From Cristatella mucedo (Eukaryota > Bryozoa > Phylactolaemata > Cristatellidae): 64,000 nt of DNA. The translations under genes and the position numbers were made by a program. Location of the stretch: contig WPIO01000124.1 of the NCBI GenBank assembly GCA_009760855.2, forward strand, positions 825,501-889,500, written 5' to 3'. This document shows positions 37,283-48,376 of the stretch, piece after piece. The notes beneath the pieces were generated by a model. The model saw only the letters and a list, made by a program, of their open reading frames with translations. It did not search any database and was not told the DNA's origin. Position 1 is the stretch's first letter. Each line of letters begins with the position of its first letter.

Positions 37283-37466
37283 GAACCGTGATGGCACACT
37301 AGGTAAGGCGGTTGCTTTCACGATCTTGGTCCCGAGGTCGTGGGTTCGATTCCTGCAGTGGGCGATTCTTTATCGCCACTGCAAGCGGTGGTGATAGCCG
37401 TAAAGGCTCTTCTGTCGCTATACAAAGAGAGGCTGTTTAATCAGCTAGGATTTATTTATTTATTTA
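37283..37466 (+). mobile_element. tRNA-derived SINE, family 1, best copy
   Basis: Pol III A-box-like TGGCACACTAGG and B-box GGTTCGATTCC. Between them is a self-complementary segment (TCTTGGTCCCGAGGTCGTG). The body reads GCAGTGGGCGATTCTTTATC and GGTGATAGCCGTAAAGGCTC, ending GGCTGTTTAATCAGCTAGGA with (TTTA)n. It is the least diverged copy with the full 5' head. Confidence 0.9.
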
Positions 37467-38740
37467 GAGGTTTTGGGAATGGTGGGCATCTTCTAAACTC
37501 CCGAGGAATAAGAAAGTAGGAAATAACATTTACTACCGAGGGACAAAAACTGGGCTACCTAGTGTAATCACCGTACCGGCATATATAATGAGGCAGATTA
37601 ATGCTACACGTAAATAGCCTGTGCAAATGAATGACCATTAGCGAAGGAAGCCCATTACTGGCCAATAAAAATTTTAAATTATTTCACAGCAGTCCTGCAC
37701 TTTCACGCAGAAAATCCAATACGCGCGAAGCAATCTAGCTAAAGGAAATAATTCTTCAAACACGGGCAACCGTCCCGGTAGTGCGGACAGGGGTACGCGC
37801 GTAAGAGCCACAAACGATGGTAAGACGTGCGCCACCGTTGCTCGTTAGCTCGCACGTGATGCGCCGATTTGAGTGAGAAGCTTCGGCGCGAGCGCGAATG
37901 GCGCGCAAGTCGCCACAGTGACCGAGCTTGCCGCGTGCTAAGGAAGCATCATCGTCAGTCGCCTCTCCGTGAGACGACGGACGAGCTCCCGCCAGCCGGT
38001 ACCAACTCCTTCACACCGCCGGTTCCACTGAATGATTTACCTCCCCCCCCCCCCGGCCACACCGCCACCATACCGCCGTGACCCCATATCTGTAGCGGCC
38101 AGCAGCAACGCTTTGCATCGGAGCCGAGAAGCCGATTTTCCGCGTGCCCGGAAGCAGCTTCGTGGATTACGCCAAGGCAGCAAGACACAAAGGCCGCAGA
38201 CAGGCACGCAGCCGAAGTCATCTCTCTGATAAGACTTAACGGGTGCCATTTTCAGTGGGATTTCTCGCACAGCGGGAGTGCACCAGGCCGCGTGCTCTCG
38301 GTAAATGTAATAGAACTAAAAACATATTTATTTTTTGCTAGCACCATTCTCTTTGAGGATATAAATTATGATAATTCCTATAGCGCGCTGAGAGAGCTAA
38401 ATCCATTTTCAAGCAATTTAAACATATCAGAAAAGGCAAGATCCCAATCCTGAAAAGATAGTTGCTTGTATGGACCATCACTTACAAATACCTTTCCATC
38501 AACTGAGCAGCCAGGGAGGAAGTGGGCTAAACCAGACGACGCAAAGTTAAGGGCTCCTCCTAGAATCTGCATGGACAACGTTTTAGCCCCACTGTACAAT
38601 TTATTCGGAAGTCTCATTGTTTATACGATCATTCATTTTAGCTACTAGTAGCACTTACAAAATTAAAAACCTGAGCTCCGTGCCAGAGACGATCCAATCA
38701 TATATATCATGTAAATATATTATATATTTTTATATGCAGG

Positions 38741-38786
<46 letters not shown>

Positions 38787-39779
38787 CTCATTCATATATT
38801 AAATGATTGTACTTACTAAATTCTTATGCCTGGTAGCTCCATCCCGGACGTGATGGTACCTGAAAGGTCTGCGGGTTGTTCGTGCGGGGAGATGCTAAAA
38901 GCTCAGTAGTTGCCGTTCAGGTGGCCTCGCTGAGATTTCGCTCGAGAGCAGCCGAATGCTGGTCAAATGCCAAATGTAAGCATCGTCGGGTGGTTTAGTT
39001 AGCGCCCGTAGGCTATCTTTGGCAAGCAACCGACAGCGTTGACTTGACGAGTTACGTTTTCCAGCAATACCTAATGCGGCTGGCAATTCCAAGAGGCCCA
39101 TTGGGAGCTCCCAGCGCCGAAGGAGCACCCGCCGCAAAGTAAAGCAGACGCCTTGTAAGCGTTTTTATAAACTTTTTTGAGTCCCTTCTAGAGTCAGATT
39201 AACTGTCCCTGTTTCGTTGTACGTGCAGGGTAATGCCGAGTTTGTTCAGCGAAGCAAATTAAAAAAGCACTGAACCGGAGAAATTGTTGAGATCTATCTG
39301 TGAACCTTGTCTTCTTGATCTGCACCCAGACTCAGAAGACAGCCTCGATACCCTCGCTGATGCAGTGAGGATAAAACTTTAGTGTGCCCATGAAAAGCAT
39401 GCTCCCGTACATTCTGTCCGTAAAAAGAGTCATTGGGATTTCATTCAACAATCCAAAAAAGCTTACTTCAACAGACTTGCCGTGCAGGTTCATTCTCCGC
39501 TTTGGGAAGTCTGGGTCTGATGACGGTCTAGCCAATTTCAAAGAATTCCTCGGAGTCTACACCCGGAAGCTTAGAAAAGCCAGGGTTTCTTTTTGATTCG
39601 AAAACTGAAGTCCTGCTGTTAGAACCCAAAACAGGTTTACAAGACGGTGAATGTTTTGCTTGGAAATTCTGAGAGGTCTCATTCTTGGTAAACTATTTAC
39701 GGCTCGGCAAAAACTTTTTCAGCCTCTTCACTGAAAATATTCCCTAAACTCTTACGTCCTTAAAGCACCATACGACTAA
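37467..39779. other. no gene recognised
   Basis: Poly-C run at 38043-38054. 38350-38400 starts like an L2/SINE tail on the minus strand (ATAGCGCGCTGAGAGAGC), but the following sequence is unlike L2; it may be another repeat. The part after 39150 may include more of the LINE that is clear from 39780. Confidence 0.5.
38738..38787. repeat. (TA)n microsatellite
   Basis: About 24 TA units with one ACATA interruption. Confidence 0.93.
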
Positions 39780-41640
39780 AGAAACTGTTGAGTCGCAAAG
39801 TGTGACCTTCCTTAAGAAATCCTTCGAGGTTTATACATGTGATGTGGCTAATTTAACAAAGTCTAGTAAAGAGGGCTCATCTCCTGAAGACCCTCCCCTA
39901 TGTGGTATTTACTGGCAGAAAAACTTAGCCCAGCCATAACTGGGATTCGTATTACCTAGGGGATTGCCGTGATTGCGCAATCGTAAGTGCAGTATTGCGT
40001 AATCGTAAGTAAAGTATTTCGTAAGAGTGGTTGTTTTCACCGACTCGGTCCCGAGGTCGTGGGCTCGAATCTCGCAGTGGCCGATCCTTTATCGCCGCTG
40101 CAAGTGGCAGTGATAGACTTTAAGGCTCTTCTGCCGCTGCGCTAAAAGAGACTGCTAAACCAGCTAGTATTTTTTCTCTGGGAAACGGATTCGTACAAAA
40201 TTCTTCAAATCCGCCATCGTTAAACCGACATTTAAAAAGCCTGGATCAGATTCAAAGATCATACGCACGCTATCACCCAGTTTCACCTCTTCATTTTTTG
40301 TCAAAGATTCTTGAAAATATTGTCGCTAAACAGCTTGTAGCACGCATTAAAAAGAATAAATTGTCCGAAAATCTTTGGTTGGGATTCAAGTGCCACCACT
40401 CCATTGAGACTGCTCTCCGCCGTGTAACCTATGACATCCTTCGAAGCGATGACGGCGGGAATGTCACTGTCCTAGCTCTGCTGGATCTGTCAGTTGCCTT
40501 CGACACTATTGATCACGATATCCTACTTGAACGATTGAGAACAATGATCAGTCTGGCTGACGAGGAAATTACGTGGTTCAAATCGTACTTGTCCAATCGT
40601 GTTCTTTCAATATCTTTTGGGGATCAGGTTTCATTCATTAGCTCAGTCACCAGTGGAATCCCGCAATGGTCCGTCCTCGATTTTTTGCTGTTTGTCATTT
40701 TACTCAACCTCTGAGAAAAGTGATGCCGGCCCATGGAATGAATAGCCTATCACTTTTATGCAGGCGATACTTAGCTGTATTGGTCATTTAAACTGTAGAA
40801 ATCTGTTGCAGCGACTGAAAAAACTGAATGCTTGCCTTGCAGGCATTCAATGCTGGATTTCTGCCTATATCCTCAAACTTAACGACAGTAAAACACGACT
40901 AATTCTCGTACGACACGCCGAGCGTTTGGATGGACTATGACACTGGTCTTCTAACAGGGGATGCTGTTTTGCCGCGCTCACCGTGTGCTCGAAGTTTACG
41001 TGTCGTTTTTGAAAGCTGCCTAAATTTCAAAAGTTGTATTAAGAAGACTGCCTCCACAGCTAGCCATCACTTCCGATCCCTATCTAAGATTAGGGATATC
41101 TATTATGGTGGCTTGTAAAATAAATTGATCCCTGGTTCTGTCTCGGCCAGATTATTGCAACTCCATTTTAGGCAGGCTTTAGAAAAAAGCCACACGGCCA
41201 CTGCAGCTGGTGATGGATATGGCGTAAGGCTAATTTGAAAAAATCTCAGAGGTTTGATCATGTGTCTCTTTTGCTGCAGGAGCTTCAATGGCTGATGATC
41301 GATCAACGGATATAGAGTATGATTCTTATGGTGACCCACAAGGCCCGCCGCGGCTTGGCTCCATCATACCTAGCCAAACTCTGGCACCAGTATCAGCCTT
41401 CTCGTGCCTTCAGGTGGACAATAAACTAGCGGCTCAATTTCTTCGCCTAAAGACCTTTTTGGTGACAGAATCGTTTATTACGCCGGTCCTAGACTGCGGA
41501 GCTCACTTTCGCAGCTCTACTCTCCTGCTACCGACTGTGACGCATCCTTGCTAGCCGTCCTGAGCTGCTACTTTCATACTACTCACTACATCATCAGCCC
41601 TCCTGACTGAGCCATGCTACTAACTTTCTCTTTTTTACGT
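39780..41640 (+). mobile_element. second LINE family (CR1/L2 group), broken reverse transcriptase copy
   Basis: Begins near SSPEDPLPMWYLLAEKLSPAI, is interrupted by a SINE (39952-40186), and resumes with FFKSAIVKPTFKKPG. The main open part (40298-40714) has LSKILENIVAKQL, HHSIETALRRVTYDIL and LSVAFDTIDHDILLERL, and SGIPQWSVLD where PQGS is expected. Later parts are frame-shifted: LKLNDSKT, then LAPSYLAKLWHQY and NKLAAQFLRLK. It ends abruptly at 41640 next to an L2 copy in the opposite direction. The sequence differs clearly from the main L2 family. Confidence 0.88.
39952..40186 (+). mobile_element. SINE family 1 inserted in the second LINE family
   Basis: Head with GTCCCGAGGTCGTGGGCTCG and B box GGCTCGAATCTCG, body CCTTTATCGCCGCTGCAAG, end AACCAGCTAGTA. 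The 5' part has a 22-base unit (GCRYAATCGTAAGTRMAGTATT) twice in tandem. Flanked on both sides by GGATTCGTA (39943-39951 and 40187-40195), a target-site duplication. Confidence 0.88.
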
Positions 41641-41646
41641 GGAATG

Positions 41647-42668
41647 AATAATAATAATAATAATGTACTTGATATAATTCCCTCAGAGAACTCAATCTCT
41701 TTCTAGGCACTTTACATATGCTGTAAAGGAAGCACGATCGAATGGTTAGTGGTAGCATGCTGAATAAACGAAAAGAATATCATGGTTATGCTTGTGACAT
41801 GCACAGAATCAGAATGAAAGTTTGGTTAGTGGCAGCATGCACAGTGTTAAGTAATGTATTTCCGTCAGTAACTCCACAAAGTCAAAAAGACCATGTGGGT
41901 GTTACGCAGGAGAGTTTTGTAAAGCGCACTCACAGCCTAAGCGGCTTTCGGTACGCATTCGGTAGCCAACAGACTTCGTTTGACGCAACAAAGAGAAAGT
42001 GGGAAGCATAGCAGAGTTAGGAGAGCAGTTGAGGTAGTGAGTAGCATAGAAGTAGCAGTTCAAGACCGCTGAAAAATATGTGCCATAGTCGGCAGTTAGC
42101 ACGCATAAGCACATAAAGGACGAACCACAAGGACCCACTAAATGCTTTGATAAATAGATGCGCTTTTAGTTTCTTTTTAAATGTGGACAAGTCAGGAGAT
42201 GTCGTGACGGTGGTCGGGAGTGAGTTCCAGGCTCTGGGAGCATACGAACTAAAGGCACGGTCTCCTAAGGATTTGCGTTTTGTACAAGGTATATGTAAAC
42301 TATTAGATTCCGAAAATTGGGTGGTACGATGCTAGGCCTAGTGAGGGAGTAGATCTGATAGGTAGGCTGGAGCCAAAGAATGAAGGGACCTAAAAGTGAG
42401 TGACAAAACCTGGAAGTCGATGCGCTGCTTGACTGTTTGCCACTTCAGGTCGGCGAGAAGTGGTGTGATGTGGCAACTGCGATGCTCTTGACAGACAAGC
42501 CTAGCTGCAGAGTTTTGCACCAGCTGTAAGCGTCTGATTTCACAGACTCTTAGACCAGCAAGCAGTGAGTTACAGAACTTAAGACGGGATGTCACAAATG
42601 CACGGATCAATTTAGATGTGGCATCCCTGTCTTCACAAGCCCGAATTTTAGCAATTTTATTAAGTCGG
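41647..42668 (-). mobile_element. L2-type LINE copy, 3' part, carrying a nested insertion
   Basis: Minus-strand copy: (AAT)n at 41650-41664 is the 3' tail, followed by the AGAGAACTCAATCTCTTTCTAGGCACTTTACA tail in reverse, 3' UTR, then C-terminal coding sequence up to 42668 (AFVTSRLKFCNSLLAGLRV; RSCHITPLLADLKWQTVKQ). About 240 bases of a different LINE interrupt the 3' UTR at roughly 41858-42098. Confidence 0.88.
41858..42098 (-). mobile_element. 3' fragment of second LINE family nested in the L2 copy
   Basis: Close match to 33039-33300 in the same orientation (for example GTAACTCCACAAAGTC at the 3' end and the TADYGTYFSAVLNCYFYATHY frame). It splits the L2 3' UTR between GCACAGTGTT and AGCACGCATAAGC. 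Confidence 0.85.
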
Positions 42669-43485
42669 CTGGCCACCAGATGCTTAGCAAAAGCCACTTA
42701 GGCATTGAACGTGCTATAGAAAACTCTCATGCGCAACACCCACTTGGACTTTGTGTGATTTTGCGGAGTTCAAGATGCATTATATTGCATGCCTTATTTG
42801 CCTTGCAACTAGTAAAATTCCAAATCTTCCTTAAAAAAGACAGCCTGTTCCGCGTTATTCCAATTGTACTCTCTACAGAAGCACCGATTAGAAGAGCGTG
42901 TCAGCCCATTTAAAAGTAAAAGTTCATGTCACACGTTGGAAAAAGTTTGAGCATGCCATCCAAAAGAGCGGCGCCTGGAAGCTTTTTTTTCAGACGGCGT
43001 TTAAAAAGGGACAGGCAGCTCTATTTGCGTAACATTGAGCAGCTCCCCGAGGGCAGTCTGCGTGGCTGGCTCGCGTAGCCCAATCTAAAATGATTGTTGG
43101 TCACTCTCTCCCTGCTAGGCTTTCTCGGGAGAAACAATCGGATGTTCCCCCCCCCCCCGCCAACGTATGAAGCCCACGAAGGTTCCTTCCTCTAATAAAT
43201 ATGTTGCTCTAATAAATATGTCCCTTCTAATAAATGTGTTCCTCTAATAAATATGTTTGCGGCCCATTTCGAGAGATCCTAACACATCGCTTAAGTTGTA
43301 AGACGTCCGAGGCCAGTCAAAAAAATGAGTAATCAACCCAAACTAGAAGATTCTAAAGCTGCTCAGCAAGTGTTTTTTTTAGACATGCTTAAAAAGAACT
43401 TGCCGCCTTGGCAACCACGAAAGTATAGTATCGTCTCCTTGAAGAACTCGGATCGCCCACTATAGAAATTGACTCCGAACACGCT
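42669..43485. other. no gene recognised
   Basis: Contains a poly-C run (43146-43157) and four tandem-like TAATAAATRTGT units at 43192-43255. Confidence 0.55.
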
Positions 43486-43990
43486 CACCCGAATCTGGTC
43501 TATTACGGTGCATCTACCACATCATTCCATTTCTGTGTGAGCTTCCCTGGCTCCCTGTCAAGTATAGTCACGATATATGGTATAGTATAGTATAGTATAG
43601 TATAGTACAGTATGGTATGGCATGGCATGGTGTAGTCTAGCATAATCTAGCATATTCTAGCATAGTCTAGCATAGTATAGCACAGTATAGCATAGTATAG
43701 CATAGTATAGCATAGTATAGCACAGTATAGCATAGTATAGCATAGTATAGCATAATATAGCATAGTATAGCATAGTGTAGCATAGTGTAGCATAGTATAG
43801 CATAGTATAGCATAGCATAGCATAGCATAGCATAGCATAGTATAGCATAGTATAGCATAGTATAGCATAGTATAGCATAGTATAGTATAGTACAGTCAAG
43901 TATAGTCAGGATTTCAAGATCCTTGGTCTGGCTTATGCCTCACTTCACCCTCTCATGCCAGCCGACCTATCAGACCTCACTTCTCTAATA
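43486..43990 (+). mobile_element. L2-like LINE fragment split by a decamer satellite
   Basis: Upstream part reads HIIPFLCELPWLPVKYSHDI and downstream part FKILGLAYASLHPLMPADL SDL, adjacent segments of the L2 C-terminus. Between them lies the tandem repeat at 43578-43905. Confidence 0.75.
43578..43905. repeat. CATAGTATAG decamer / TAGTA pentamer tandem repeat
   Basis: About 330 bases of CATAGTATAG-type units with variants (CACAGTATAG, CATAGTGTAG). Flanked on both sides by nearly identical TCAAGTATAGTCA(C/G)GAT segments that belong to the LINE reading frame. Confidence 0.95.
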
Positions 43991-43999
43991 AACAAATCT

Positions 44000-44130
44000 A
44001 TATTATTCATTTGTATAGAGCCCCAAGAGAACTCGGCCTCTATTCACGCGCTTCTGATATGCCGCAGGGCTCGAGCTCACGACCTCGGTCCTCGAAGGCG
44101 AGCACCTTGATGTGCTCTCGCACCACCCGA
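44000..44130 (-). mobile_element. SINE family 2 copy
   Basis: TTGTATAGAGCCCCAAGAGA, CTCGAGCTCACGACCTCG (reverse B box), GGCGAGCACCTTGATG. It sits directly behind the LINE fragment at 43486-43990. Confidence 0.78.
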
Positions 44131-44412
44131 GTCTCATGGTCTAAACACATCGCCGTTCCTCGGACCAAATTGAAACCTATTGGCAATCGAACCTTCAGCT
44201 CATCCTCACCGAAAGTCTGAAAATCTTTTCCGGCAAAGGTCACAACCTGCGCTGAACTTGCATCTTTAAAGTCTCAGAGAATGACGCGTCTGTACCGCTC
44301 AGCTTTCCTTTCTCCCAATTGGTTGTCTTTTTTCTGCCACCGTGCACTTAGCGTGCGGACCTAGAGGCCTGACCTGGCCACGAGTGTCGTGAAGTTTGCT
44401 TTAGCCTCCGGG

Positions 44413-44651
<239 letters not shown>

Positions 44652-44689
44652 CCGTCCAATCTATTCCGTCCGATATATTACTAACCAAA

Positions 44690-44835
44690 TATACATGTTG
44701 ACACTGTGAACCTGTGCATTTCACATCTAGCATTGTTATTCTTGATGACATTGCGAATGCTACTGATAATCATTTGTTCATGAACTGTTTACAACGTCTG
44801 TAAACTGCATAGAAAGAAATTGAGTTTATTACTAT
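44690..44835 (+). mobile_element. L2-type 3' UTR/tail remnant
   Basis: TGACACTGTGAACCTGTGCAT and the CATAGAAAGAAATTGAGTTTATTACTATT end align with the L2 3' UTR and tail. Diverged. Confidence 0.6.
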
Positions 44836-44990
44836 TCCGACTCAAAAAGAACATAAGAAGAATTTGTAACTATAATGTGGCCCGCAGAGCATCAAAGGAA
44901 TATTAAGGACGATACTTTTACATATTCATGACTTCTGGAAGAAAGTAAAAGCACAGAGGAGGGGAGGAATGGGTGGGATGGGTGGCCACA

Positions 44991-44995
<5 letters not shown>

Positions 44996-45039
<44 letters not shown>
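44996..45039. repeat. (TA)n microsatellite
   Basis: About 21 TA units with one GTA interruption. Confidence 0.93.
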
Positions 45040-45470
45040 GCCTGCCCCTTGCCGTAAAGTAGCTCATCGACACGCCTTGGAGGCCGGATAACTCTTTGCA
45101 GTTGGCTAACCAGGCTTCCAGGGAGTGTCCACCGGGCTTTGAGAGAGGTCGTTAACGTGTAATTTTCTCTGGCAAGGGTGCTTATGTATGAGAAGTAGTA
45201 CATTACTTCAACCTAAATTGCAGGTAAACAGCAAATTCGTTTCCTAGCAAACTAAAATTCTGACTTTAGATACGGACCCTCGCCCTCGTAGCGTAGTAAT
45301 AAAGTAAATCTTTTGATACTGCCAAGACGGCAGAATTGCTGCAACTTAACCGTGTTAGCAAGCTTCAGATTTAAATTACATTGAGGAAAAAACGGTTTAA
45401 AAAATGTATTGCCTAGCTATCAGACTTAGAAATTGTATATTAATTATTATTTTAATATTATTTTTATATT

Positions 45471-47165
45471 CATTAAGAGGTCATTAGCCTCAGGTCATGT
45501 CCAAGCACCTTTCCAAAAAGTTGTAGTCAGGCCACTTCCCAAGAAAGCCACACTAGACTAAAAGAACTTTAGCAACTACCGCCCAGTCTCCCTTCTACCA
45601 TTCCTATCAAAGACACTGGAACGGGTCGTGGCGGACCAGCTGAACTCATATATCGAAACCTCACACCTTGCTAGTAAGTTCCAGTCTGGCTTTAAAGCTA
45701 ATCACTCCACAGAGTCAGCATTGCTTAGGGTTAACAGCGACCTACTTAGGAATGCAGACATGGGTAGAGTGTCTCTGCTTGTTTTGCTCAATCTTTCAGC
45801 AGCTTTTAATACTATTGATCACAAAGTTCTTCTAGAGCGCCTCTCATCTCGCCTGGGCATCACTGGCACTGCTCTGCAGTGGTTCAGGTCCTATCTCAGT
45901 GGGAGACTCCAGAGTATGGATGTGAATGGACAAAGATCATCTGAAGTACCTCTGAAATATGGGATACCTCAGGGTTCCGAGCCAGGTCCGGTTCTTTTTA
46001 CGGTTATACTCTCCCTCTTGCTGATGTGATTGCCAAGAACAATCTAGGCTTTCACTTCTATCCAGACGACACTTAGTTGTACCTTTGCTTTGATCCCTCC
46101 CAGCCTTCGAGCACCTCAAATTCTCTCAACTCACTTGCTGCATGTATTGATGAAATCCGCACATGGATGGCAGCAAATTTTCCAAAACTAAGCGATGATA
46201 AAACTAACTTACTAATTATGAGCAAACCTAGTGTGATTCACAAATTGGAAAGGCTGACACTCAAAATTGGGTCTGCCAGCATATCTACTGTTGAATCAGC
46301 TCGAACTCTACTCAAAATCTAGGTGTCATGTTCCAAAGCAACCTCTCGTTAGACGACCACATCAGCTCCACAGTCAAATCTGCCTATTTTCAGCTTCATA
46401 ACATTGCTAAAATTCAGGCTTGTTTAGATAAGGATACCACGACCAAGTTCGTCCATGCATTCGTAACATCCCGTCTCGACTTCTACAACTCACTGCTTAC
46501 TGGCCTACGGCCAGCATGTGCGATCAGGCGATTGCAGCTGGTGCACAACTCTGCAGCTAGGCTTGTCTGTCGTGAGCGTCGCAGTTGCCACATTACTCCA
46601 CTTCTCGCCGACCTGCACTGGCTACCAGTCAAGCAACGGATTGACTTCAAGGTTTTGTCGCTCACTTTTAGGTCACTTCATTCTATGGCTCCAGCCTATC
46701 TCTCAGATATACTCCCCCAGCAGGCCAAGCATCGTACAACCCACCTTTCGGAATCCATCAGTCTACAAATACCTCTTACAAACCTCAGATCCTTTGGAGA
46801 CCGTGCATTTAGTTCATATGCTTCCAAAGCCTGGAACTCCCTCCCGACCTGCGTCAGAACATCCCTTGACCTGACCACATTTAAAAAGAACTTAAGAACA
46901 CACCTATTTAGGACAGCATTTAGTGGGTCCCTGTGATTCTTCCTTCACGTGCTTATGCGTGCTGACACTGTGCATGCTGCCACTAACCACATTTGCATGC
47001 TGACCCTGAGCATGTCACCCCTATCCATGTAATTCATTTTGTTTGTTTATCAAATATGATATTACTCACCATTCAATTGCATTCCCCTTTGCAGAAAATG
47101 TAAAGCATCTAAAGAGAGATTGAGTTCTCTGAGGGTGCTTTATCAAGTGCATTATTATTATTATT
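45471..47165 (+). mobile_element. L2-type LINE, longest copy (reverse transcriptase part, broken)
   Basis: A 5'-truncated non-LTR retrotransposon of the CR1/L2 group. The reverse transcriptase reads [19 protein letters not shown] near the start, LSAAFNTIDHKVLLERL in the middle and YGIPQGS before the catalytic region. The usual YADD box is degraded: it reads as YPDD in another frame and a stop codon follows. The C-terminal part (46328-46936) is open for 202 codons with HITPLLADLHWLPVKQRIDFKVL and WNSLP. The 3' UTR carries the tail AAAGC..AGAGAGATTGAGTTCTCTGAGGGTGC and ends in (ATT)n. Frameshifts and stops show that it is dead. No endonuclease is present. Confidence 0.93.
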
Positions 47166-48004
47166 GTTTTTAGAAATTAGCACTGTTGATACTCAAAACG
47201 ATGCAGAACTCTTTAAAAAGCAGAGAAAAATATAAAAAATACATGTTTTATTGTTTCACTCTGTAATTTAATGCAATTTAAATTGTAACAATCGCTTAGT
47301 TCTCAGTTTACGAGTTTGGTAAATTCCTCCTTGCAGAACCAGATATATGCATGCCCATTTTCCTCTAGTTCATCCGGCGTCGTTTGAGTGGTTGACAGTG
47401 ATTTTTGGACTACAGCGCTTTGAGTCATTACTATTTAAAGCGTGCTCTATAGGCATTCCTGAAACTAACTTAAACTTACTCGAAGGATGAAGTATGCAAC
47501 GCAATTAAGCATGGAATTCACCAGAGTTATTTGCCTTCTGACGTTTGCTTCTCAGTGAAGCTCCGTTTCGTTTTAATTTTATGCTCTGAATTTTCCCAGA
47601 TACGAAGAGTTTGCATGGAAATAAGGCTCTTCGTTTGTAACAGTGACTCGACAATGCGGTGATCAACCTTTTGCGACGCAAAAACCTATGTGCTTATAAA
47701 CTTATATAAACCTGTGGGCTTTTTTAACCGAGTAGCTTTTCTTCCTAAACTGTAAGCGCAACTGAGTAACTGAGAACCTGTGCGACACTTGGGCAAGATC
47801 CACGTTCTACTCTTGCTAGATAAAAGCAGGATAAAAGATGCGTACCTTATAAGTCAGTTGGAATTTTACTTAAAAGCAAGCAGGGAAGCGAATAATTTAT
47901 CGTCAACTCTCAGCTTTGCGTGGTCGTGACCACCATTTCATAAAATACTGAATGACTTTGGAGGGCGCGTTTGCGGTCAAGGTTCAAAGGTCACAATTAC
48001 TGCC
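47166..48004. other. no gene recognised
   Basis: AT-rich unique sequence. Confidence 0.6.
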
Positions 48005-48376
48005 TAACGATCATTGAATCGACTTCATGATCTCCTCTCTCTGGCTTGCACGTCTTTTCACACGATTGCGCCGGCCCAACTGTCTGACCTCAAGCTCAGC
48101 TTTTCCTTCACTTTGGTGAACTTGACCCTTTGTTCTCGCATGCTTAGCGTGCTGTCTAGTACAAGACTGTTGGCATTTTACTAGCAACGTGTCCTATTAA
48201 TCAGTGGTCCCGAGTATCTTCGTGCGTGTGCCCTTACATGGTTGTATAAGCATGCCACCTCGTACGACAATTTTGGTTGCTGCTTCTCTTTTAGCGAGTT
48301 GTAAAGAGAACAGGTGTATTTTCTGCCCTCTTAGGGTGCTATACAGGGGATTTATTATTATTATTATTATTATTAT
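48005..48376 (+). mobile_element. old L2-like LINE 3' end
   Basis: Coding remnant reads like SLACTSFHTIAPAQLSDL; 3' UTR similar to 22560-22680; ends GGGTGCTATACA with (ATT)n. Confidence 0.65.

Noticed and set aside
37283-37370. possible tRNA gene (A and B box)
   Set aside because: The same sequence recurs many times with a common SINE body and AT-rich tail; it is a SINE head and does not fold as a normal tRNA.
43578-43905. CRISPR-like regular repeats
   Set aside because: Directly adjoining decamers without spacers in an animal genome; a satellite.
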